A stretch of 64,000 bases of DNA from Gallionella sp. Lineage in GTDB: Bacteria; Pseudomonadota; Gammaproteobacteria; Burkholderiales; Gallionellaceae. Below, piece after piece: positions 10,312 through 17,290 of the stretch. The stretch lies in the NCBI GenBank assembly GCA_028710565.1, contig JAQTTV010000016.1, positions 1 through 64,000 of the forward strand, written 5' to 3'. Numbering within the stretch: the stretch's first letter is position 1; each line of letters starts with the position of its first letter. Both the position numbers and the translations under genes were made by a program. The notes under the pieces are model-generated. The model had not been told where the DNA came from and searched no databases. It worked only from the letters and a program-made list of their open reading frames with translations.

Positions 10312-11139
10312 ATGTTTAAAAGCAAATTGTTGAATACCCTGATTCTGTCCGCGTTAGTCATGCCTAGCGTGGCAATGGCAGACGATGTCGCACCCGCCTC
10401 ACCCTTCACTGCCAACGTCGGTCTGGTGAGCGATTATGTATGGCGTGGGATTACACAGACGTCCCACAACCCCGCGATACAAGGCGGAATTGATTATGCA
10501 CACAGTAGCGGTTTTTACGCGGGGGTGTGGGGTTCCAATGTGAGCTGGATCGCGGATAGTCAAGCCATTGCCGTTGTTGGCGGTGTGCAGCAAGGTAACA
10601 CCACGATGGAGCTGGACACCTACCTAGGCTTCAAGAGTACATTTGCCGAAGACTTCACCTATGATGTTGGTTTTATTCGATATAACTACTTGGGCAACTA
10701 CACGCCCGCTGCCAATGCGCTCATTGCAGGCACGAATCTGGCAAAAGCGGATACGGATGAAATCTACGGTGCGCTCGGTTACAAGTGGATTACCGCAAAA
10801 TATTCTTACGGCTTGGGTGACTTCCTGACCGTACCTGGTGCAAAGGGTACGAACTACCTTGACTTGACCGCTACGTATCCTATCGCTGACAGCGGATTGA
10901 CGGTCGCAGCACATGTGGGTAAGCAAACCTATAAAGGTACAACCGCCAATCTTGCAACCGCAGCAGGTAATACCCCAACCTATACGGATTACAAGCTGGG
11001 CGTGACCAAAAACCTGAGTGGTTACGTACTCGGTCTGGCTTACACCAGTACCAATGCCAGTCCGTTCTACACTTGGCCCGCAGCGGGTGGCAAGTGGGGT
11101 AAGGGGACGACGGCTTTATCTCTGACACGCGCGTTCTAA
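10312..11139 (+). CDS. TorF-family putative outer-membrane porin
   Basis: A 275-residue exported beta-barrel. Signal peptide: MFKSKLLNTLILSALVMPSV, cleaved after AMA. The mature start, with FTANVGLVSDYVWRGITQT then a GGIDYAHSSGFYAGVWGSN segment, is the hallmark of the TorF / Gcw_chp (TIGR02001) family, and the protein ends in aromatic Phe (TRAF) as porins do. It follows kdpC after 115 bases and is closed by a strong terminator (11185-11209). Such porins often neighbour transporters; a role in K+ or other solute passage across the outer membrane is inference from position. Confidence 0.85.
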   Translation: MFKSKLLNTLILSALVMPSVAMADDVAPASPFTANVGLVSDYVWRGITQTSHNPAIQGGIDYAHSSGFYAGVWGSNVSWIADSQAIAVVGGVQQGNTTMELDTYLGFKSTFAEDFTYDVGFIRYNYLGNYTPAANALIAGTNLAKADTDEIYGALGYKWITAKYSYGLGDFLTVPGAKGTNYLDLTATYPIADSGLTVAAHVGKQTYKGTTANLATAAGNTPTYTDYKLGVTKNLSGYVLGLAYTSTNASPFYTWPAAGGKWGKGTTALSLTRAF

Positions 11140-11184
11140 TCCGAAAGCAACAAGTTTCCATAGGTCCTCCCATGACCTCCTTTA

Positions 11185-11209
11185 GGGTGCCAACAGGCAC
11201 CCTTTTTTT
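11185..11209 (+). terminator. Rho-independent terminator after the porin gene
   Basis: Stem GGGTGCC / GGCACCC with an AACA loop followed by seven T residues. It terminates the kdp-porin transcript. An identical copy occurs at 14160-14184, within a 38-bp perfect duplication. Confidence 0.92.
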
Positions 11210-11244
11210 GCCTGAGAAAATGAGAACAAGAACTTGCCGAATAG

Positions 11245-11388
11245 GAGCGGAATCATCCGCGCAACGACGCAATTGCTTTTGCCTATCTGTCAGGTCAACA
11301 CACCATGACCGCCATCGCTGCCCATTTTGGGGTACATTACACAACCGTCAGCCGAGCGGTGAGAAAATACGAAAATGCTCATTCATAA
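11245..11388 (+). pseudogene. C-terminal fragment of a REP-associated tyrosine (Y1) transposase
   Basis: In one frame after a TAG stop the translation runs RNDAIAFAYLSGQHTM and then IAAHFGVHYTTVSRAVRKYE. This is the C-terminal helix-turn-helix typical of Y1/REP-associated transposases (RAYLSGxxxMxEIAxxFGVHYSTVSR). The catalytic HUH and Tyr segments are missing. The sequence GAGACCTGACCCC just downstream (11401-11413) is the complement of the GGGGTCAG motif that flanks these elements. The matching N-terminal piece is at 13948. Confidence 0.75.
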
Positions 11389-11464
11389 ATGTTGGAATGT
11401 GAGACCTGACCCCTTTTTTGCACAATATAAATGAACTTGCTTCTATTGTTCTTCTGGTGAGATA

Positions 11465-11905
11465 ATGAAAATTGACCGAAAAAATTTCGAACCAGCCCTA
11501 AACTCCGACAAAGAATCCATGAATTTTCCATCCAACTGGCCATCCAATTGCCCTTTGCAAAGCGCGGTCGATTGTCAGCACACGGTATTTATGGCTTTTA
11601 CATCAAAGCCTGCAACAGCGAACCAATGTAAAAGCCAAGCGGAAAGGAATAGAGCACAATCTGCAATTGGGGATGGCGCATGCACGCGCCATGGACTTTC
11701 AGTATTTCCATCGTTTAATGATTGTAAACATCAAGTTGCCTTGTTGCCGCACCTTGGGCCTTACATTGGGAAAGCTTACCTAACAGCCTCTCACGGCAAG
11801 ATTGCAGAAACCCCAGCAAGACGAAATCCCGCTCATATGACTTGGTGGCCTTATCAAGGAGTCGATCGTCATTCCCTGTTCTCTAATTTTGTTGAGGAGA
11901 ATTAG
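11465..11905 (+). CDS. Hypothetical protein, first gene of a two-gene unit with an ImmA/IrrE protein
   Basis: A 146-residue frame with ribosome-binding site GGTGAG eight bases upstream of ATG. Its stop lies two bases before the next start, and its last codons contain that gene's ribosome-binding site. The N-terminal two thirds is Ser/Asn/Cys-rich and unremarkable. The last 60 residues look like a compact conserved domain (LPHLGPYIGKAYLT, then HMTWWPYQGVDRH). I recognise no family. The N-terminal part also reads as protein-like in another frame (FAKRGRLSAHGIYGFYIKAC), so an old frameshift inside the gene is possible. Role as partner or antitoxin is inference from coupling only. Confidence 0.5.
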   Translation: MKIDRKNFEPALNSDKESMNFPSNWPSNCPLQSAVDCQHTVFMAFTSKPATANQCKSQAERNRAQSAIGDGACTRHGLSVFPSFNDCKHQVALLPHLGPYIGKAYLTASHGKIAETPARRNPAHMTWWPYQGVDRHSLFSNFVEEN

Positions 11906-11907
11906 AC

Positions 11908-13794
11908 ATGTTATGGTTTATTGATACCGCCGCATCCTGTTCCATTGAGCAGTTTGTTCTTCGCCCTTATGAAGTCCTCTACGAATTCGATGGGCCGCGT
12001 ATCTTCACAACCATAAGTGAGTCATTGATATATTTGTGGTATGAATGTGGCGAGGATCCTGAAACCGAGCGCATTCGCTATTTGGTTATACCCGCGAACC
12101 AGCAATTAATTGGGCAACTAAAGAGTGGCGAAAAAACAATGCTCGAGGCGCTTCGTCAACCATGGTTATGGGCTCTTGATGTTAGAAATGGTCAGGTAGA
12201 AAAAGGTTGGACGCTGAATGATCTGGATTTAGTCCCCTTGGGTGCAAAGCCCCGACCAAATGTTTTTCTTTGGCCTCAGCTTGAGCCGTTGGCGTCTGCC
12301 CCGTGCGTCAAAGTGGACAAAAGAGTAAGTTTTGGATCCGATGGAGGTTTCCGTGGCATCCTTGAGTGGAGAGATGATTACGGGAGTCAAGGCTCTGTCG
12401 GTGCGACTTGGGGTGATTTACAACTGTGGGTTGGTGACACCCTGGTGTGGGGGCAGCTAGATGAAACAGGCAAAGTACAAGGCGTAACTTCGAGTTGGAT
12501 TGAACTTCTGGGGTTCCTAGGGAACGCATGGCCTTACTTAACAGAAGAAGAGCAACTCCCGATTGTTTTAAACAAACGCGAAGAGAGACCAAAACATCTT
12601 GGTGAATTGTGCGGTCGGGCAAAAATTCGCTGGCGTCAATTAAATGAGCAAGAAATTGATGCAGAAGATGCACTTCTACGAGACTTTCTTGCGGTTCATG
12701 ATTTGGCTGGAGCATTACTTGGTGCTCAACCTCCGCAACTGCTACTTCTGAGGCAAGGAAACCAAATGTTGGTTGCGACCCCTCGACAGGAATGGGTGCT
12801 TCCATTTGCCGTGACCATGTCAACACTTGAAAAATTTTGTGTGGCAATTAAAGATAAAATCGCTCACTTACAAGACATACAGTCTGAAACAGCACGTTCA
12901 CGCTGGGATAACCGCGAGTCCATGCCTGCAGCCGAGAGGCTACAGATTGCCACTGGAATAGAAAAGTCATTACTGGACCGCATATGGCCTACTAGCCTCG
13001 AAGCAGCTAATGACAAGCTGTATGAACTAAAAGCAGCAGCAAGAATGATTGGCAGCAAACTACCTGGTGATCAATTGAAGATTATTCTTTCAAAAATTTA
13101 TGACTTGCCTAATGGAAAACATCTTGATTTGGGCAATCTTCATCAAAAAGCCACTAGTATAATTGACGAGCATAGAAGTAGCGATCCGGCTACACAAGGC
13201 TATCTTTTGGCATACATGCTAAGAGAGCATCTCAATTGCATCACTGGTAAAGTTGAACCAAAAGATATACTTGTGAAATGGGGCGTATCTGTCAAAAAAA
13301 TTGAAATTAGCAACTCATCCCTTGATGCAATTGCCGTCTGGGGAGCAGCACATACACCTACAATTTTACTTAATACAGATGGGCCACGTGCCAAACTTCC
13401 TGCTGGAACACGATCAACGCTTGCACATGAAATTTGCCACCTGCTGGTAGACATAAACGGTGCGCTACCAGCAGCTGAGGTTTTTGGAGGTAATATCCCA
13501 TATGTAATTGAGCAACGTGCAAATGCATTTGCCGCTGAATTCCTGTTACCACGTGCTGTAGCTGGAAACCGCCTTGCAGAAGGGTTGGAGTTTTCATATA
13601 TACCAGATGAACGCTACAGGGTAACCGAAGAAACCGTTAGTCATCTTGCCAACTTTTACGGGACTAGCCATGAGACTACCGCATGGCAAATAATAAATTC
13701 CGGCATATCCGAGCTAACAGAAGAAGTAATAAAGGCACTTAACACACACCTCAAATCAATTTCAGATCCCTTTGAAAACAGTGCGCCAGAATAA
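11908..13794 (+). CDS. ImmA/IrrE-type zinc metallopeptidase domain protein with large N-terminal region
   Basis: A 628-residue protein. The C-terminal third holds an ImmA/IrrE-like metalloprotease domain: HEICH with zinc ligands H507 and H511 and catalytic E508, then EQRANAFAAEFLLPR supplying the third ligand, as in phage-derived ImmA and IrrE. The first 380 residues have no family I can name (PYEVLYEFDGPRIFT near the start). Ribosome-binding site GAGGAGA lies within the preceding gene. ImmA/IrrE proteins cleave repressors or antitoxins in mobile elements; here the partner would be the 146-aa protein upstream. The surrounding transposase remnants and direct repeats support acquisition by transfer. 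Confidence 0.75.
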   Translation: MLWFIDTAASCSIEQFVLRPYEVLYEFDGPRIFTTISESLIYLWYECGEDPETERIRYLVIPANQQLIGQLKSGEKTMLEALRQPWLWALDVRNGQVEKGWTLNDLDLVPLGAKPRPNVFLWPQLEPLASAPCVKVDKRVSFGSDGGFRGILEWRDDYGSQGSVGATWGDLQLWVGDTLVWGQLDETGKVQGVTSSWIELLGFLGNAWPYLTEEEQLPIVLNKREERPKHLGELCGRAKIRWRQLNEQEIDAEDALLRDFLAVHDLAGALLGAQPPQLLLLRQGNQMLVATPRQEWVLPFAVTMSTLEKFCVAIKDKIAHLQDIQSETARSRWDNRESMPAAERLQIATGIEKSLLDRIWPTSLEAANDKLYELKAAARMIGSKLPGDQLKIILSKIYDLPNGKHLDLGNLHQKATSIIDEHRSSDPATQGYLLAYMLREHLNCITGKVEPKDILVKWGVSVKKIEISNSSLDAIAVWGAAHTPTILLNTDGPRAKLPAGTRSTLAHEICHLLVDINGALPAAEVFGGNIPYVIEQRANAFAAEFLLPRAVAGNRLAEGLEFSYIPDERYRVTEETVSHLANFYGTSHETTAWQIINSGISELTEEVIKALNTHLKSISDPFENSAPE

Positions 13795-13870
13795 GTCAGC
13801 TCGGCAATACTGGACTGACTTATCGTTTCTGCACTTTGCTACCTAATCAAATTACACGGAATCACGCGGA

Positions 13871-13925
13871 ATCACGGGGTCAGTTCTAACATTCAAAAAT
13901 CACGGGGTCAGTTCTAACATTCAAA
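13871..13925 (+). repeat. Tandem copy of the transposase-flanking motif
   Basis: CACGGGGTCAGTTCTAACAT followed by TCAAA occurs twice, 28 bases apart, just before the N-terminal transposase fragment. This GGGGTCAG...AACATT signature typically precedes REP-associated Y1 transposase genes, and its complement follows the C-terminal fragment at 11390-11415. Confidence 0.7.
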
Positions 13926-13947
13926 CATTCCCAGCTGCAATACGCAA

Positions 13948-14019
13948 ATGGTCAGACCACTGAGACTTGAATTTGCAGGCGCGCTTTACCATGTCACATC
14001 TCCATATTTCTTCCCATGA
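13948..14019 (+). pseudogene. N-terminal fragment of a REP-associated tyrosine (Y1) transposase
   Basis: ATG 13948 encodes MVRPLRLEFAGALYHVTS, the classic start of REP-associated transposases (MARPLRLEFPGALYHVTSRG). Similarity stops at 14001, and the frame ends at a TGA inside the 17-bp repeat shared with 11168-11184. The HUH and Tyr catalytic motifs are lost. The fragment lies downstream of the C-terminal fragment, so the two cannot be one gene split in place; two element copies, or a duplication with deletion, are required. Confidence 0.8.
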
Positions 14020-14159
14020 CCTCCTTTAACGTGAAACTCGCGTAGCGATTCGTTTGCCTCCTTACACTATACCTCGCCCGCTTGCGGGAGAGGATTGAGG
14101 AGAGGGAAACGGGCTATATAAATTCATTTTTCAGGGGTGGCAAACAGCCATGCCCGTTA

Positions 14160-14184
14160 GGGTGCCAACAGGCACCCTTTTTTT
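14160..14184 (+). terminator. Duplicate rho-independent terminator
   Basis: Identical to the terminator at 11185-11209 (GGGTGCC stem, AACA loop, seven T). It insulates the accessory island from the downstream gene cluster. Confidence 0.88.
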
Positions 14185-14321
14185 GCCTGAGAAAACACGT
14201 ATCGTTGCTTCAGCACGGAGGCACTGATTTTGATGCTTTCTTTACGCCTGACGACTCACTATTTACCCCATTTTTACGCTGGTTTTTATACGATGTATGC
14301 CATACCAATGAGGAGGCTGAA

Positions 14322-14615
14322 ATGAAACACATCACGACCATATTGAAAGAATCGGAAGCCATGGCAGTACGCAAAGCCGTGTGTATTGCGGGGGCGGAAT
14401 GTGTTGTCATTCGCCCCGTCAAACAGCCTTTATATGCGGTCGAGCCGTGGCAAGGGCAGGGTGAGTTGTCATCCAAACAGAGCCATGTTCTACTCGATGT
14501 AACGACGGATGACCGTCATTATGGCGGTATTGTTTTTGCCATTAAAAAGATGCTACGAGTCAGCAAAGTTGACCTTGCCTCGCGTGATAACCTGTTATTA
14601 AGGGGCGCGGTCTAA
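14322..14615 (+). CDS. PII-like small regulatory protein (putative)
   Basis: The 97-residue protein starts MKHITTILKESEAMAVRKAV after a strong AGGAGG site; a longer frame from 14082 would run through the duplicated terminator. The pattern beta-alpha-beta, long loop, beta-alpha-beta (MKHITTILK..., YAVEPWQGQGELSS, SHVLLDVTTDDRHYGGIVFAIKKML) fits the ferredoxin-like fold of PII/CutA relatives. The T-loop tyrosine and nucleotide motifs of GlnB are absent. It is followed one base later by a membrane micropeptide. Function unknown; a signalling role for an adjacent transporter is inferred from family and context. Confidence 0.6.
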   Translation: MKHITTILKESEAMAVRKAVCIAGAECVVIRPVKQPLYAVEPWQGQGELSSKQSHVLLDVTTDDRHYGGIVFAIKKMLRVSKVDLASRDNLLLRGAV

Positions 14616-14616
14616 C

Positions 14617-14715
14617 ATGGGCGCGCTTTGGGAGCCGTTGCTCGCCCTTTTAGCTATTGTCGTTCCGCTGGGACTGTCATATATCGTCGTTTGCTTCAAA
14701 ACCAAAGGAAAGTAA
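14617..14715 (+). CDS. Single-span membrane micropeptide
   Basis: A 32-residue frame, MGALWEPLLALLAIVVPLGL followed by SYIVVCFKTKGK: one hydrophobic helix and a basic tail. It starts one base after the preceding stop, so it is probably translationally coupled to the PII-like gene. No family is recognised. A membrane anchor or docking partner for the PII-like protein is a guess. Confidence 0.6.
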   Translation: MGALWEPLLALLAIVVPLGLSYIVVCFKTKGK

Positions 14716-14955
14716 CGAACGCGTAGCGTAGATAAAGCTGCGCGCATCAACAATTTTTTACAATAAATTCAGGTGGATGCGCTACGCTTATCCACCCTAC
14801 CGAGTACTGCGCAACGCAGTAATCGAGCCGCGCAGTAGGTCTTTCGAGGCTCCCTGAATTTTTACTGAATCTTTACACTCCCCCGCTTTTTTTTAGCAAA
14901 ATTTTTATAACTGGACTGTTAAGCTGCGCACTTGTTCATAACCATCAAGGTATAT
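14716..14955. other. Intergenic region with an inverted repeat
   Basis: Contains an imperfect palindrome, with arms around GCGTAGCGTAGATAAAGCTGCGC (about 14719-14742) and GGATGCGCTACGCTTATCCACC (about 14773-14796). Two further GCGCAACGCAGTA / GCGCAGTAGG pieces follow up to 14840. No gene seen. A TTTACACTC motif lies at 14872-14880, and the region probably holds the promoter for the next gene. Confidence 0.5.
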
Positions 14956-15333
14956 ATGAGTCCCTCCGCGTCAATCAATGCTTGTTCTGTTCAATCTCGT
15001 CCTCCCCAACGAAGACCCTTGTTGCTTCGTTCGTATCGTCCCCTGACTAGGTCAGTTCCCGCACCTCAGCCCACCTTTACCCACCCCATGCCCGTCGCCG
15101 CTACTCAAGTGGTTTTGCAGGTCACGATCATTCCCGCGCTACTCCATTGTTTACAGCAAGCCGTTGCCAAAAGTTGCGGCAAAGTCGTCGAAACCCTTAG
15201 CATCGAACCCGTGCCGCGCAGCCAGAGTATTCGCGTGCGTCTTGCCGTGGCGGGGAGCAGCGTCAACGCGGCAATGGAGGCGATCATTCGCGCACTGCCT
15301 AGCGGTGAAATCGGTCGGATTGCGACGTTTTAA
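14956..15333 (+). CDS. Small protein with a C-terminal ACT/PII-like fold (putative)
   Basis: From ATG 14956 the product has 125 residues; a TTG eight codons upstream is possible. The first 48 residues are Ser/Pro/Arg-rich and look disordered. The rest is beta-alpha-beta-beta-alpha-beta: TQVVLQVTIIPALLHCLQQA, LSIEPVPRSQSIRVRLAVAG, MEAIIRALPSGEIGRIATF. The last helix resembles the end of PII proteins, and the whole also resembles a single ACT domain. It lies 18 bases before dapA. Function not known; regulation of DapA or of the ion transporters downstream is speculation. Confidence 0.5.
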   Translation: MSPSASINACSVQSRPPQRRPLLLRSYRPLTRSVPAPQPTFTHPMPVAATQVVLQVTIIPALLHCLQQAVAKSCGKVVETLSIEPVPRSQSIRVRLAVAGSSVNAAMEAIIRALPSGEIGRIATF

Positions 15334-15351
15334 GTTCGGGAGTCTGTCAAT

Positions 15352-16230
15352 ATGAAATCTATGCAAGGGATATGGGTGCCACTGGTGACACCGTTCCATC
15401 AAGGGCAAGTTGATTTAGATGCCGCGCAGCGATTAGCCGCTCACTTAGTCGAAAAGGGCGTGCATGGCTTGGTGGTTTGTGGGACGACGGGCGAGGCGTG
15501 TGCCTTGGATGAGGATGAACAGCAAGCCATGCTGGGTGCGGTGCTTGCCGCCGTGGGGGGCGATTGCCCCGTGTTGATGGGTATCGGCGGGAGCGATACG
15601 CAGAGCGTCGTTGCCCAAGCTCGGCGTTATTGCGATTACAACCTTGCAGGTTTTCTGCTGCCCGCGCCCGCTTATGTTCGCCCTTCTCAGGAAGGGTTGC
15701 TGCGCCATTTCGAGGCAGTGGCGCAAAACACGGATCACGACATCGTGCTCTACAACATTCCCTACCGCACGGGGGTCAATATCGAACTCCCTACCTTGCA
15801 GGCATTAGCGGCGAATCCGCGTTTTGTGGCAATTAAGGAATGTAGTGGCGATACCAATCAACTTATCAACTTCATTAACGAAACCTCCTTGGCAGTACTC
15901 GGCGGCGATGATGCCATGATTCTGCCAACGCTCTGTCTTGGTGGTACGGGCGCGATTGCCGCTGCCGCCCATATCCGCCCCGATTTGTTTGTGGCACTGT
16001 ATGACCGCGTACAACGTGGCAACTTAGCGGAGGCGAGGAAGATCAACCAATTGCTGTTGCCCTTGATTCGCATCTTATTTTCCGAACCCAATCCCGCGCC
16101 CGTCAAGGCGGCACTGTCACGAGAGGGCTGGGTTGAAGATGAACTACGACTGCCGATGACAAGCGTCTCTGAGGTATGCCGAAACCGCCTTGCACAGATT
16201 ATGGAAAATCTTGAGGGAGTACGGGTATAG
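15352..16230 (+). CDS. dapA: 4-hydroxy-tetrahydrodipicolinate synthase family protein (DapA homologue)
   Basis: Class I aldolase that condenses pyruvate with aspartate semialdehyde at the first step unique to lysine and diaminopimelate synthesis. The 292 residues match DapA length. Motifs: CGTTGEACALDEDE (the Thr pair of the proton relay), YNIPYRTGVNI (catalytic Tyr), and IKECSGD with the Schiff-base Lys at about residue 162. It begins 18 bases after the small ACT/PII-like protein. Other DHDPS-like aldolases share these motifs, so the lysine role is likely rather than certain, particularly in this unusual neighbourhood. Confidence 0.85.
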   Translation: MKSMQGIWVPLVTPFHQGQVDLDAAQRLAAHLVEKGVHGLVVCGTTGEACALDEDEQQAMLGAVLAAVGGDCPVLMGIGGSDTQSVVAQARRYCDYNLAGFLLPAPAYVRPSQEGLLRHFEAVAQNTDHDIVLYNIPYRTGVNIELPTLQALAANPRFVAIKECSGDTNQLINFINETSLAVLGGDDAMILPTLCLGGTGAIAAAAHIRPDLFVALYDRVQRGNLAEARKINQLLLPLIRILFSEPNPAPVKAALSREGWVEDELRLPMTSVSEVCRNRLAQIMENLEGVRV

Positions 16231-16306
16231 TTCAATACAAATGACGCACTGCTTGTGCTGCGCCAACGACTTCGCTTCAACAATCCCATAACGGACAATC
16301 ATCCCC

Positions 16307-17272
16307 ATGCTCATCAATTGTGTTGCGTATCAAAACGGCATCAAGCTCGCTAACTTGGGCGTTGAGGAAATCAGTGATTACCTTGCACGACAGGATTGTT
16401 TCGTTTGGGTGGCGTTGAAGGATACGACCGATGCCGAACTCGAAAAAATGCAGGCAGAATTCGGCTTGCACGATCTGGCAATCGAAGACGCACGTCACGG
16501 TCACCAACGCCCTAAAGTGGAGGAATACGGTGACACGCTGTTCGTGGTCATGCACATGATTGAACCCGAATATTCTGAATTTAACGACGGTGAGGTGTGC
16601 ATTTTTGTGGGGCATAACTTTGTCATTTCTATCCGCAACCGTAGCGATCTTGGTTTGTTGGGGGTGCGTGAACGCTGCCAGCGCGAGCCAGAATTGTTGA
16701 GTTTAGGATCAGGTTTTGTCCTTTATGCGTTGATGGACGCGGTGGTGGATCGTTACTTCCCCGTGATAGACGCGCTGGAATCGCAACTGGAAGCGATAGA
16801 AGAAAAGCTCTTTGATAAGGGGCTTGCCCTCGTGAACATTGAACAGCTCTATGCGCTCAAACGTCAGCTTGTGGTACTCAAGCACGCAGTCACCCCTCTG
16901 ATGGAAGCCACCCGAAAACTTTGTGGTGGGCGTGCACCCCGTGTTTGCACCACCAGTCAGGCGTATTTTCGCGATGTTTATGACCACTTGATGCGGATCA
17001 ACGCTACCATAGATACCATGCGTGACACCATCACCACTGCGATTTTGGTTTGTCAATCTACCGTCTCCATCGAACAAAATGAAGTCAATAAACGGCTTGC
17101 GGCATGGGCAGGTATCTTCGCCGTCGCCACGGCGTTTGCGGGGATATGGGGGATGAATTTTCAGCACATGCCCGAACTGGCGTGGCAATTCGGCTACCCG
17201 CTGGCATTGTTGGTGATAATTGCGACATGCGGGTTTTTATATTACCGTTTCAAGCGTTCTGGCTGGCTATAA
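16307..17272 (+). CDS. corA: CorA-family divalent metal transporter
   Basis: Pentameric inner-membrane channel for Mg2+ (or Co2+/Ni2+). The 321-residue protein has a long acidic cytoplasmic domain and two C-terminal helices. The signature at the end of TM1 is GMNFQHMPEL, which keeps GMN but has Trp in place of the usual preceding Tyr. The second helix ends in the basic tail YYRFKRSGWL. It lies only 18 bases before kdpD, so a magnesium transporter and the potassium sensor probably share a transcript. Confidence 0.92.
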   Translation: MLINCVAYQNGIKLANLGVEEISDYLARQDCFVWVALKDTTDAELEKMQAEFGLHDLAIEDARHGHQRPKVEEYGDTLFVVMHMIEPEYSEFNDGEVCIFVGHNFVISIRNRSDLGLLGVRERCQREPELLSLGSGFVLYALMDAVVDRYFPVIDALESQLEAIEEKLFDKGLALVNIEQLYALKRQLVVLKHAVTPLMEATRKLCGGRAPRVCTTSQAYFRDVYDHLMRINATIDTMRDTITTAILVCQSTVSIEQNEVNKRLAAWAGIFAVATAFAGIWGMNFQHMPELAWQFGYPLALLVIIATCGFLYYRFKRSGWL

Positions 17273-17290
17273 CTTTTTTAGGAAAAAACA

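Larger units (their letters stand above)
11183..14195. mobile_element. Accessory island bounded by direct repeats with REP-transposase fragments
   Basis: A 38-bp perfect direct repeat, including the terminator, lies at 11183-11220 and 14158-14195. A second 17-bp perfect repeat (TCCCATGACCTCCTTTA) lies at 11168-11184 and 14012-14028. Between them sit the C-terminal piece of a Y1 transposase (11245-11388), a two-gene unit (11465-13794) and the N-terminal piece of a Y1 transposase (13948-14001). A further 130 bases of palindromic repeat are wedged between 14029 and 14157. The nested duplications indicate at least two insertion or recombination events beside the porin terminator. Confidence 0.7.

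Noticed and set aside
13381..13600. Antisense ORFs opposite the ImmA/IrrE and KdpD genes
   Set aside because: Shadows of well-supported genes with no independent start signals or motifs.
14082..14321. N-terminal extension of the PII-like protein
   Set aside because: It runs through the duplicated terminator and repeat; a strong AGGAGG precedes ATG 14322.
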